Source of the DNA: Clostridia bacterium
GTDB lineage: Bacteria; Bacillota; Clostridia; Christensenellales; Borkfalkiaceae
Direction: 5' to 3'
Assembly: GCA_900769545.1 (NCBI GenBank)
Contig: CAAGGZ010000053.1
Location: 1 to 27,074 of the forward strand
Length of the DNA stretch: 27,074 bases
Shown here: piece by piece, positions 14,482 to 22,192 of the stretch
How positions within the stretch are numbered: the first letter of the stretch is position 1
Layout of the letters: every line of letters starts with the position of its first letter
Program-made: the position numbers and the translations under genes
Notes under the pieces: model-generated
What the model saw: the letters and a program-made list of their open reading frames with translations, nothing else
Database searches by the model: none
What the model was told of the DNA's origin: nothing

Positions 14482-17316
14482 ATGAACGATAAATCAACGG
14501 CAAAATTGCGCGAAGCATTACAGGGCGATCTTACCGATTACCAAGGCATTCCCTTTTGGAGCTGGAACAACGCTCTGGATGAGGAAAAGCTCGTTAAACA
14601 AATCGAAGAAATGCACGCAGTCGGTATCGGCGGCTTTATTATGCACGCTCGTACGGGCTTGAAAGACGAATATCTTGGGGAAAAGTGGTTCTCCTGTATC
14701 GAGGCTTGTTTGGATAAAGCCAAAGAATTGGGTATGAACGCGTGGGTATACGATGAAAACGGTTGGCCCAGCGGCTTTGTCGGCGGCAAGCTTTTGGAAG
14801 TGGAAGAGTACCGCGCGCAGTTTTTGGAATATGCCGTAAAAGACGCTTTTGACGAAAGCGCTTTTGCCGTATATAAAAAGATGGGAGACGGTTTTGTTCG
14901 CATTTTGGGTAAGGAAGACGGCTTGAGCGAATACCACTGCGTATACCTTTGCACGAGCCCTGCGAATACCGACATTTTAAATCCCGACGTTGTGGACGCT
15001 TTTATAAAGGAAACGCATGAGGAATACTATAAGCGTTACAAAGACCGTTTCGGTAAAGAGCTTGTCGGGTTCTTCACGGACGAGCCTCAGTACTACCGTT
15101 GGGCAACGCCGTATTCTCGCATTGCCGCGGCAGAATATGAAAAACAGTTCGGTTTGGACGTTCGTGAAAGCTTGATTTATTTGTTTATTCAAACGGAAGC
15201 AGGCTACGAATTCCGTTCACGCTATTATCGTATTATGAATGACTTGTACACCGATAACTTCTACAAGAAGCTCTATGATTGGTGTGAAGAACATAACTGT
15301 AAATTGACGGGGCATTCCATTCAAGAGGACGATTTGGGCGGACAGATGCTCGGCGGCGCGGCTTGTATGCCTTCTTATGAATTTGAACATATTCCCGGTA
15401 TTGACGATTTGGGCAGATATTGTAGCGGCGAAGTGGCAAGCAAGCAGATTGGCAGCGTAGCAAGCCAGCTCGGGTTTAAACAAATTTTAACGGAAACGTA
15501 CGGCTGTTCGGGGAACGACGTTACCCCGCAGGAGTTAAAGAGTATTGCCGAAGCGCAATATTTTAACGGCGTTAATTTGATGTGTCATCACTTGTTACCT
15601 TTCTCGATTGCAGGACAGGGTAAGCACGACCATCCGCCTATTTTCTCCAAGCAGAATAACTGGTATGAAGAGTTTAAGACCTTTAACGACCATTTCACCC
15701 GTCTTGGCTATATCGTAGCCAATACCAAAGAAAATTACGACGTAGCCGTTGTACACCCTATGCGCAGCGTATATCTCGATTATTTGAGAGCAGACGTATA
15801 TGGGAGTATAAAGCAGTTGCAGCTTGATTTCAACGCATTGTTGGAAGATTTGCGTAAAAACGGTATTCAGTATCATCTTATCGACGAACGTATTTTGGAG
15901 CGTCACGGCAAAGTCGTAGGCGATAGCTTGCAGGTAGGACAATGCGCGTATGATAAGATTATCGTTCCCAAAATGAAAGGGATTTCAAGCAATACGCTTG
16001 CAATGCTCTCGCAATATAAGGGTAAGTTGCTTTCGCTCGGTGAAATTGCTTACGTAGACGGCAAGGCGGCGGACGTGAAGCTTACTTCCAATATCACGTT
16101 TGAAGAAATCGTAGCAGGCGCAAAGATTTCGTTTGTCAGCGATGGAAAAGCGTATATGACCTCAAGAAGTGGGGCGCTTGGCGATTACATATTCGTAAAG
16201 AACTATTCTATGTGGGAAGAGACAACCTGTACGTTTAAAGGCGTTGCGGAACAGTACAAGGCGCTCGATTTGGAAACGTTTGAATTGAAAAATATCTCCA
16301 ATACCTATACCATTCCCAAGAATGAGAGCTTGATTTTGATTAAAGACGAAACGGCTATCCCTGAAAATAAACCAGAAAGCAAGGCGGATATTACTTCGGC
16401 GTTTAAAGTGACGGGCGTTACGGAAAACTATTTGGTTTTGGACTACGGCGCATACAGTACCGACGGCAAGAATTTCAGTGAAGAAATGCCTTTGCCTCAG
16501 CTCTTTGAAAAATTGCTCCGTGAAGATTATAAGGGCGACGTATACATTCGTCAGCGTTTCACAGCAAAAGAAAAAATGCCGTTGAAGTTCATTATGGAAA
16601 AGGGCAACTTTATCAGCGTAACGCTCAACGGTAAGGAGCTTGCGTTCACACAAAACGCTTTTGATATTAACTTTACCGAAGCGGATATTACGTCGGCTTT
16701 GGAAATCGGTGAAAACGTAATCGTTTACGGTTTGCATTACTTCCAGCACGACGGCGTACATTTTGCTTTGTTTGATCCCTTAGCGACGGAAAGTTTGAGA
16801 AACTGTCTCTACTACGATACGCATATCGAAAACACCTATCTCAAGGGCGATTTCATTGTCAATGCGGATCATTCGATTGAAACGAGAAAGAGCTTGCCTG
16901 CGCTTTCCAGCGAAAACTATAAGAACGGTTATCCTTTCTTTATGGGCGCGGTAACGCTGGAAGGGGAATACGATTACAACGGCGAAGGAGAACGTATTTT
17001 AGCCCTTGAAGACGGAAGATTCCTTGTGGCGCAGCTCTATATCAACGGCGTCAAAACGGATATTACGATGGATATTAAGAAGGATATTACTTCGTATTTG
17101 ACAAAAGGCAAAAACTCCGTTCGTATTGTGCTTAAATCGAGCTTGCGTAACTTGTTCGGGCCTCATCACTTTAAGCCCGTGGCAGAGCCGTTCGGCGTTT
17201 CGCCTGCGACGTTTACGATGCGCGGTTCTTGGGGGAATGGTATTTCGCCTGATTATACGCACGTATACAACAGCGTGCCGTTCGGCGTGAATAAGATTGA
17301 AATGATTATTCGTTAA
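14482..17316 (+). CDS. GH106-like glycoside hydrolase (alpha-L-rhamnosidase family)
   Basis: A 944-residue protein of the GH106 or closely related type, whose characterised members release alpha-L-rhamnose from pectic and other glycans. The N-terminal barrel begins with PFWSWNN (24-30), then GGFIMHARTG (50-59), YDENGWPSG (90-98) and FTDEPQYYR (198-206), with acidic residues Asp91, Glu92, Asp200 and Glu201 as candidate catalytic or binding residues. The C-terminal third (from about 650) looks like a galactose-binding beta-sandwich, with two similar NGVK/NGKE-type strands. There is no signal peptide, so it acts inside the cell on imported oligosaccharides. The start at 14482 gives 7-nt spacing from AAGGAG; ATG 14476 would be too close. 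Next to a galacturonate operon, rhamnogalacturonan fragments are a reasonable substrate. Confidence 0.8.
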   Translation: MNDKSTAKLREALQGDLTDYQGIPFWSWNNALDEEKLVKQIEEMHAVGIGGFIMHARTGLKDEYLGEKWFSCIEACLDKAKELGMNAWVYDENGWPSGFVGGKLLEVEEYRAQFLEYAVKDAFDESAFAVYKKMGDGFVRILGKEDGLSEYHCVYLCTSPANTDILNPDVVDAFIKETHEEYYKRYKDRFGKELVGFFTDEPQYYRWATPYSRIAAAEYEKQFGLDVRESLIYLFIQTEAGYEFRSRYYRIMNDLYTDNFYKKLYDWCEEHNCKLTGHSIQEDDLGGQMLGGAACMPSYEFEHIPGIDDLGRYCSGEVASKQIGSVASQLGFKQILTETYGCSGNDVTPQELKSIAEAQYFNGVNLMCHHLLPFSIAGQGKHDHPPIFSKQNNWYEEFKTFNDHFTRLGYIVANTKENYDVAVVHPMRSVYLDYLRADVYGSIKQLQLDFNALLEDLRKNGIQYHLIDERILERHGKVVGDSLQVGQCAYDKIIVPKMKGISSNTLAMLSQYKGKLLSLGEIAYVDGKAADVKLTSNITFEEIVAGAKISFVSDGKAYMTSRSGALGDYIFVKNYSMWEETTCTFKGVAEQYKALDLETFELKNISNTYTIPKNESLILIKDETAIPENKPESKADITSAFKVTGVTENYLVLDYGAYSTDGKNFSEEMPLPQLFEKLLREDYKGDVYIRQRFTAKEKMPLKFIMEKGNFISVTLNGKELAFTQNAFDINFTEADITSALEIGENVIVYGLHYFQHDGVHFALFDPLATESLRNCLYYDTHIENTYLKGDFIVNADHSIETRKSLPALSSENYKNGYPFFMGAVTLEGEYDYNGEGERILALEDGRFLVAQLYINGVKTDITMDIKKDITSYLTKGKNSVRIVLKSSLRNLFGPHHFKPVAEPFGVSPATFTMRGSWGNGISPDYTHVYNSVPFGVNKIEMIIR

Positions 17317-17322
17317 AGAAAT

Positions 17323-17350
17323 GAAGCCGCTTGAAAGCGGCTTCTTCTTT
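17323..17350 (+). terminator. Terminator of the glycosidase gene
   Basis: GAAGCCGCTT (17323-17332) pairs perfectly with AAGCGGCTTC (17335-17344) and is followed by TTCTTT. It starts 7 nt after the stop codon. Confidence 0.8.
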
Positions 17351-17366
17351 CCAAAGAATGGGGGCA

Positions 17367-17380
17367 TGTACGCGTTGAAT
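17367..17380 (+). repeat. TGTACGCGTTGAAT motif, copy 3 (intergenic)
   Basis: TGTACGCGTTGAAT sits between the glycosidase terminator and the flavoprotein gene, preceded by AATGGGGGCA and followed by G. The copy at 21980 has a similar AATGGGCG in front. A reading frame MYALN starts here and runs out of frame into the flavoprotein gene; I do not call it. Confidence 0.65.
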
Positions 17381-17435
17381 GATAAAATGGGTATAAAAAT
17401 GCCTCAAAAAGTAAAAATAACAATCGGAGGAAACT

Positions 17436-18290
17436 ATGGTCGATTGTATCATTGTCGGCAGCGGCGTAGCGGCAATTTCTGCGGCGCTCACCTTGCAGGC
17501 AAATAGAAAAAGTTTTATGATTTTTGGAACTTCTTCGCTCAGCGATAAAGTGTCAAAAGCAGAAAAAATTCACAATTATCCCGGGCTTGCGGACGTTAGC
17601 GGCGAGGAATTTTGCGCCGCTTTGCAAAACCAGTTAAAGCAAGCGGAAATTGCAATCACGGAAGAGAAGGTCTCGGGCGTATACGCCTTAAAGGATAAAT
17701 TTTCCGTAATGACGCAAGAGGGCAATCTTTACGAGAGCCGTACGGTCATTGTTGCTTGCGGTGTGGAATCTATCAAGCAAATCGAGGGCGAAACGGAGTT
17801 TGTCGGCAGAGGCGTCAGCTATTGCGCGACCTGCGACGGATTTTTGTATAAAGACAAAACGATTGCCGTGGTTTGTACGACAAAACGTTTAGAACACGAG
17901 ATTTCCTATCTTGCCGATTTTGCGAAAAAAGTACACCTTATCGCTATGTATAAGGACGTGGAGGTGGATAAGGAAAACGTGGAAATCATTCGCAAAATGC
18001 CGCAAAAAATCAATGGCGGTTTGCGTGTGAACGGACTCGTTTTTGCGGATAAGGAGCTTCCCGTAGACGGCGTTTTTATGCTCCGAGAGAGCGTTTCGCC
18101 TGCCGTGCTTGTCGGCGGTTTACAAATGGAAGATAATCACGTTGCGGTGTCGAGGAATATGGAAACGAATTTACCCGGCTGTTTTGCGGCGGGAGATTGT
18201 ACGGGTAGACCGTATCAGTATGCCAAAGCCGTCGGCGAAGGGAACGTTGCCGCGCACGCCGTTTCCGCCTATTTAAGCGCATTGAAATAA
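17436..18290 (+). CDS. Thioredoxin reductase-like flavoprotein lacking a visible NADPH motif
   Basis: A 284-residue protein of the low-molecular-weight thioredoxin reductase family. The FAD-binding motif VGSGVAA is at 7-13, the redox-active CATC at Cys130 and Cys133 (SYCATCDGF), and the C-terminal FAD motif GCFAAGDCTGRPYQ at 248-261. Ordinary TrxB has GGGNSA plus an HRR motif for NADPH; here the equivalent stretch reads IAVVCTTKRLEHEI (143-156) and the HRR segment is absent. The chain is about 20-25 residues shorter than usual. This is the pattern of the ferredoxin-linked FFTR-type enzymes known from Clostridium, so ferredoxin is a likely electron donor (inference). CGGAGG precedes the ATG. 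No thioredoxin gene is adjacent; dinB follows after 25 bp, probably co-transcribed. Confidence 0.82.
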   Translation: MVDCIIVGSGVAAISAALTLQANRKSFMIFGTSSLSDKVSKAEKIHNYPGLADVSGEEFCAALQNQLKQAEIAITEEKVSGVYALKDKFSVMTQEGNLYESRTVIVACGVESIKQIEGETEFVGRGVSYCATCDGFLYKDKTIAVVCTTKRLEHEISYLADFAKKVHLIAMYKDVEVDKENVEIIRKMPQKINGGLRVNGLVFADKELPVDGVFMLRESVSPAVLVGGLQMEDNHVAVSRNMETNLPGCFAAGDCTGRPYQYAKAVGEGNVAAHAVSAYLSALK

Positions 18291-18315
18291 AGCAAAAAAG
18301 GGGGTAAAAACGTAA

Positions 18316-19548
18316 ATGAGAGAACGTGTTATCTTGCATTCCGATTTGAATAACTTTTTTGCCTCCGTAGAGATTGCGCTCGACCCCACGTTAAAAGGGA
18401 AACCGCTTATCGTTTGCGGTGACCCGAAAGAACGGCACGGAATCGTGCTTGCAAAGAGTGAGGAAGCCAAAAAGTTTGGCGTTAAAACGGCGGAAACGAT
18501 ATATTCGGCATTGCGAAAATGTCCCGATTTGGTAATGGTTGCGCCGCATCATCACGAATACAAGCGTTTTTCACAAAAAGTAGTGGAAATTTACAGCCGT
18601 TTTACCGATGTCATCGAGGAGTGCAGCATTGACGAGTGTTCCTTGGACATGACGGAAAGCACCTTCCTTTTTGGCAGTGGCGAACAGATTGCCGAGAAAA
18701 TTCGACAAACGGTCAAAGAGGAGTTATCCCTCACCGTTTCGGTAGGGGTGAGCTTCAATAAAGTCTTTGCAAAACTTGCCTCAGAGCTCAAAAAACCAGA
18801 CGCTGTTTCGGTGATTTCCAAAGAAAATTATCCTTCCGTCGTATTTCCTTTGCCTGTATCCGAGCTGTTATTTGTCGGAAAAGCAACGGAAGAAACGTTG
18901 CATAAAATCGGGATTCGCACGATTGGGAATTTGGCGAAAGCGGATGAGCAGCTTTTGATTTCCAAACTTGGCAAACGCGGCAGACAATTACGGATTTATG
19001 CGCGCGGTGAGGATGAAGAGCCTGTTCGCTCGGGTGCAAACAAAGAGGATTTAAAATCCATTGGCAATTCCACCACGCTTTCTAAGGACGTTTCGGACAG
19101 GGAGGAAATAAAACGCTGGTTTTACGCCCTTTCCGAGAGTGTGACGACAAGGCTTCGGGCGGCAGACGTCGGAAGAGCCAATACCGTCCACATTGTCGTG
19201 CGTAACGATAAGTTTCAAGATTTTTCTTGGCAGACGAAAGTTTCGCCGACTATGCTTTGCAGCGACGTTGCTAAAACCGCCTATCAGCTTTTTTGCGAGC
19301 ATTGTCCGTACGGTACGAGGGTACGTATGCTCGGCGTGACCGTTTCGGGCTTTGATTATCATGTGGAGCAGTTGTCTTTTGATGAAATGCTTGGCGGTAA
19401 CAGCGCGAGCTATGAAAAGAAAGACCGCGCGGAGTCTGCGATTGCGAAGCTTCGGGAAAAATACGGCTACGCAACGGTGCAAAGGGGGTTGATTTTAGAG
19501 GACGAGAAACTCAACGGTTTGGATATTCGAGGAAAAAAAGAGGAATAA
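18316..19548 (+). CDS. DNA polymerase IV (Y-family)
   Basis: A 410-residue translesion DNA polymerase. Asp10 (HSDLNNFFASVE) and the pair Asp106-Glu107 (CSIDECSLDMT) are the metal-binding catalytic residues. SVGVSFNKVFAKLASELKKP follows as in the DinB family, then a thumb helix-hairpin-helix region (FVGKATEETLHKIGIRTIGN) and a little-finger domain to about 345. A possible clamp-binding motif is QLSFDEML near 353-360. Cys108 replaces the more common Ala after SIDE, and Ser-Leu follows. AGGGGGT 10 nt upstream is the ribosome binding site. There is no promoter of its own in the 25-bp gap, so it is probably transcribed with the flavoprotein gene. No LexA box is evident. Confidence 0.93.
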   Translation: MRERVILHSDLNNFFASVEIALDPTLKGKPLIVCGDPKERHGIVLAKSEEAKKFGVKTAETIYSALRKCPDLVMVAPHHHEYKRFSQKVVEIYSRFTDVIEECSIDECSLDMTESTFLFGSGEQIAEKIRQTVKEELSLTVSVGVSFNKVFAKLASELKKPDAVSVISKENYPSVVFPLPVSELLFVGKATEETLHKIGIRTIGNLAKADEQLLISKLGKRGRQLRIYARGEDEEPVRSGANKEDLKSIGNSTTLSKDVSDREEIKRWFYALSESVTTRLRAADVGRANTVHIVVRNDKFQDFSWQTKVSPTMLCSDVAKTAYQLFCEHCPYGTRVRMLGVTVSGFDYHVEQLSFDEMLGGNSASYEKKDRAESAIAKLREKYGYATVQRGLILEDEKLNGLDIRGKKEE

Positions 19549-19556
19549 AATAAAAA

Positions 19557-19587
19557 TTTCCGCAAATACTGTTTGTATCAGCGGAAA
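19557..19587 (+). terminator. Hairpin after dinB
   Basis: TTTCCGC (19557-19563) pairs with GCGGAAA (19581-19587), with a possible inner ATAC / GTAT pairing. A T-run (19598-19603) starts 10 nt later, so as a terminator it is imperfect. Confidence 0.45.
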
Positions 19588-19617
19588 TGATGAAAAGTTT
19601 TTTGCTGTAAAAATAAG

Positions 19618-19656
19618 AAGAGGTTAATGAAAAGTCGGGCTTTTCATTAACCTCTT
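19618..19656. terminator. 17-bp perfect hairpin between dinB and the SRP RNA
   Basis: AAGAGGTTAATGAAAAG (19618-19634) and CTTTTCATTAACCTCTT (19640-19656) are perfect inverted repeats around a TCGGG loop. No T-run follows on the plus strand. It lies between convergent transcripts and could act as a bidirectional transcription block or as an RNA processing site. Confidence 0.5.
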
Positions 19657-19667
19657 ATGCTTACAAT

Positions 19668-19942
19668 AAAAAAACTGCGCGATCCTTTTTTGCCGACGCT
19701 CACCGAAGCGGAAACACCGTAGGTGACTCCGATAAAGCTACCTCATGGCACACGCAAAAATCCGCTTAGTGCTGCTACATTCCTGTCCTGACACGGTTCA
19801 CGGCATTACGTTGCATAAGACCTTACCATCAACATTCCTTGCGGTGCGCAAACCTTCCATAAACATCGTCGAGAAAGGCGTTCAGCTCTGCTATAGCGGA
19901 TTGCAGATGCAGGGTGCCGCTACCTCCCCACCTACGCGCAGC
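19668..19942 (-). ncRNA. Signal recognition particle RNA, large Bacillus type
   Basis: On the minus strand, the 5' part contains GTAGGTGGGGAGGTAGCGG and CTGCAATCCGCTATAGCAG, the Alu-domain segments of the Bacillus scRNA. Further on, GTCAGGACAGGAATGTAGCAG is the helix 8 tetraloop and Ffh-binding site. The ends pair (CTGCGCG with CGCGCAG), and a run of seven T follows the closing stem. Total length is about 268-275 nt. It forms the SRP with Ffh for co-translational membrane targeting. The ends are estimated from the promoter and the T-run. Confidence 0.95.
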
Positions 19943-19948
19943 CTATAT

Positions 19949-19977
19949 ATTATACAACATTTCCAAAGGGATTGCAA
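19949..19977 (-). promoter_or_regulatory. Promoter of the SRP RNA
   Basis: On the minus strand, TTGCAA (19977-19972) and TATAAT (19954-19949) are separated by 17 bp, with a predicted start near 19942. Confidence 0.8.
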
Positions 19978-20058
19978 CCGTTTTTTATCGATTTTTTCGT
20001 CTGTTTGATGAAAGAGTAAAGAAGATTTTGTCAAAAAAGAGTTTTTACGGCGTTTGCA

Positions 20059-20087
20059 TTGACAAAATTATCCAAAGAGGGTATAAT
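20059..20087 (+). promoter_or_regulatory. Promoter of the mrp gene
   Basis: TTGACA (20059-20064) and TATAAT (20082-20087) are perfect consensus with a 17-bp spacer. It excludes the longer mrp frame whose first codon would be the TTG of the -35 box. Confidence 0.85.
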
Positions 20088-20121
20088 AAAGCTATACGAG
20101 TTTTCAAAAGGAGAATATAGT

Positions 20122-20964
20122 ATGAGTGAAAAATGTACGCACGATTGTTCAAGCTGTTCTTCCAACTGCGCTTCCCGTAAAAAGGAGAGCTTTTTAAAAG
20201 AACCGCACAAAAAATCGTCTATCAAAAAAGTAATCGGCGTTGTCAGCGGTAAAGGCGGCGTAGGGAAATCCTTAACGACGTCGTTGTTGGCTTCGCTTGC
20301 GCAAAAGCAAGGCAAGTCGGTCGGTATTATGGACGCGGATATTACAGGACCGTCTATTCCTCGTATGTTTGGCGTGAACGAGCGCGCAACCGGCGACGAG
20401 TCGGGTATTAACACAGTGCTTTCCCCCTCGGGTATGCAGATGATGTCTATGAATTTATTGCTCGATAGCGAAACCTCGCCCGTTATTTGGCGCGGTATGG
20501 TCATTTCGGGTACGGTTATGCAGTTCTGGACGGACGTTATCTGGCAGGATTTGGATTTGCTCTTTATCGATATGCCGCCCGGAACGGGCGACGTGCCTTT
20601 GACGGTATTCCAAAGTATTCCCGTGGCAGGTATCGTCATTGTTACCACGCCGCAGGACTTGGTAAAAATGGTTGTGGAAAAGGCGGTAAATATGGCGAAT
20701 ATTATGAACATTCCCGTTCTCGGTATCGTAGAAAATATGAGCTATCTTTCCTGCCCTGATTGCGGCAAGCAAATCGAAGTGTTCGGCGCAAGCAAGGTGA
20801 AGGCGCTCGCCGCAGAATACGGGATTCCTGCGATTGCAAGAATGCCGTTGGATTCCCGTATATCCACGTTTGCGGACGAGGGAAGAATTGAGGATTACGA
20901 AACGGACGCGTTGGGAGATATTCTTGCGCAGATTGAAAAGGCGGAGCCGAGAAAAGCGGAATAA
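20122..20964 (+). CDS. Mrp/NBP35-family iron-sulfur cluster carrier ATPase
   Basis: A 280-residue P-loop ATPase that binds and transfers [4Fe-4S] clusters in the cytoplasm, working as a dimer. Residues 5-16 carry a CxxxCxxCxxxC cluster site (Cys5, 9, 12, 16), as in the NBP35 subgroup. The deviant Walker A GKGGVGKS is at 43-50, the DxD-type switch MDADITGPSIP begins at 70, and the dimer-bridging CPDC is at 211-214. MPPGTGD and TTPQDL are family motifs. AAGGAG 8 nt upstream fixes the start at 20122. The metallo-beta-lactamase-fold gene follows after 6 bp, in the same transcript. The symbol apbC is also used. Confidence 0.93.
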   Translation: MSEKCTHDCSSCSSNCASRKKESFLKEPHKKSSIKKVIGVVSGKGGVGKSLTTSLLASLAQKQGKSVGIMDADITGPSIPRMFGVNERATGDESGINTVLSPSGMQMMSMNLLLDSETSPVIWRGMVISGTVMQFWTDVIWQDLDLLFIDMPPGTGDVPLTVFQSIPVAGIVIVTTPQDLVKMVVEKAVNMANIMNIPVLGIVENMSYLSCPDCGKQIEVFGASKVKALAAEYGIPAIARMPLDSRISTFADEGRIEDYETDALGDILAQIEKAEPRKAE

Positions 20965-20970
20965 CGAAAG

Positions 20971-21966
20971 ATGGGGTACAGAGCGGAAAAATTAAAACAG
21001 GATAAAAAATATGCAATACTCAAAAGGGTATTGCTTTGCGCGGTTGCGGTGATTGTGCTCGCAATCTGCGTGTTTTCCGCTTTCGTACCGTCTGCGACTT
21101 GGAAATATTATGTCAATAAACCCAAGGTCGGTAAACGCGGCGAAGGGGAGCTTCGTATGCACTTTATCGACGTAGGGCAGGGCGACGCAACGATTTTGGA
21201 GCTTCCTGATGGTAAAACGGCTTTAATCGACGGCGGCGACGAGGGCGCGTCAGCGACTGTTATGCGGTATCTGAACGCTTTAAAAATAAAGACGATTGAC
21301 TATTTGATTATGACGCACACCGACTCTGACCATTGCGGCGGCTTGGATACCGTGCTGAAATACAAAGAAGTTAAGGCGGCGTATATTCCCAGCGCGTCTG
21401 CAAACGAAAATACGCAGTATGCGCAGGTATATGCGGAGCTTTTAGAACAGAGCTGTCAAAAAGCCTTCGCTTCCCGAAGTGTGGAAATAGTGGGCGAAAA
21501 TTATAAGCTGTCGTTCTTATATCCTTATACCTATGAAACGGGTGAGGGAACGGAAGAGGATTACAATTCTCAAACGGATTCCTCGGTGCTTTGGCTTGAT
21601 TATAACGGCGTGAACGCTCTGTTTATGGGCGACGCTCCGTCGGAAACGGAGGAATTGTTGCTTCGTGATAGCGCGTTGGGTTTATTTGAAAAACGCAAGG
21701 TGGATTTACATTCGGTTGAGATTTTAAAAGTAGCCCATCACGGCAGTCCGTATTCTTGCAGTGAGGAGTTTTTATCGGCGCTTGGATTAAAAACGGCGGT
21801 AATTTCTTGCGGTGAAAATAATATTTACGGGCACCCTGCGTCGGCAACGATAAAGCGACTTCACGACGTGAATGCGGAAATTTACCGTACTGATACGCAG
21901 GGGCATATCATTCTGACGGTATCGCCTTCGGGAGAATATACGGTAAAAACAGTGCCGTCAGCCTAA
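20971..21966 (+). CDS. Membrane-anchored ComEC-like metallo-beta-lactamase-fold hydrolase
   Basis: A 331-residue protein with one N-terminal transmembrane helix (about 18-38) and an extracytoplasmic metallo-beta-lactamase domain similar to the C-terminal domain of ComEC/Rec2. The metal-binding motif is THTDSDHCGG (115-124), with His116, Asp118, Asp120 and His121. FIDVGQGDAT (65-74), LIDGGDEG, FMGDAPSETE (218 onward) and AHHGSPYS (255-262) are also present. Such stand-alone proteins may be nucleases or phosphodiesterases; competence is not implied because no ComEC channel is present. No good ribosome binding site precedes the ATG, which lies 6 nt after the mrp stop, so translation is probably coupled to mrp. 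A terminator follows. Confidence 0.85.
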   Translation: MGYRAEKLKQDKKYAILKRVLLCAVAVIVLAICVFSAFVPSATWKYYVNKPKVGKRGEGELRMHFIDVGQGDATILELPDGKTALIDGGDEGASATVMRYLNALKIKTIDYLIMTHTDSDHCGGLDTVLKYKEVKAAYIPSASANENTQYAQVYAELLEQSCQKAFASRSVEIVGENYKLSFLYPYTYETGEGTEEDYNSQTDSSVLWLDYNGVNALFMGDAPSETEELLLRDSALGLFEKRKVDLHSVEILKVAHHGSPYSCSEEFLSALGLKTAVISCGENNIYGHPASATIKRLHDVNAEIYRTDTQGHIILTVSPSGEYTVKTVPSA

Positions 21967-21979
21967 AATGGGCGTACCG

Positions 21980-21993
21980 TGTACGCGTTGAAT
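21980..21993 (+). repeat. TGTACGCGTTGAAT motif, copy 4 (intergenic)
   Basis: The same 14-mer as at 17367, again just after a coding region and beside a terminator, here preceded by AATGGGCGTACCG. Confidence 0.65.
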
Positions 21994-22003
21994 GTGATTT
22001 TAA

Positions 22004-22037
22004 AGGGGAGCTGTCTAAAAGCAGACAGCCCTTTTTT
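22004..22037 (+). terminator. Terminator of the mrp operon
   Basis: AGGGGAGCTGTCT and AGACAGCCCT pair (GCTGTCT 22010-22016 with AGACAGC 22023-22029, extended by G-C pairs) and are followed by six T. Confidence 0.8.
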
Positions 22038-22111
22038 ATTGCGAAATTTTCACTTTTTTTCTTAAAAATGTATTTTTCTTCTTTGAAACACAGAATTTCA
22101 CCTGATTTTCA

Positions 22112-22140
22112 TTGTAATATGATGAAAAATTTGCTATAAT
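22112..22140 (+). promoter_or_regulatory. Promoter of the ecf-truA operon
   Basis: TTGTAA (22112-22117) and TATAAT (22135-22140) are separated by 17 bp. In the leader a perfect 8-bp hairpin, AATACGCC-TAC-GGCGTATT (22160-22178), ends 3 nt before the AGGAG of the first gene and may affect translation. Confidence 0.75.
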
Positions 22141-22192
22141 AGTAATGGTACAATGCGAAAATACGCCTACGGCGTATTAAAGAGGAGCAAAA

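Noticed and set aside
17321..17506. 61-codon frame over the glycosidase terminator and the start of the flavoprotein gene
   Set aside because: It runs through a terminator and then out of frame through a well-supported gene.
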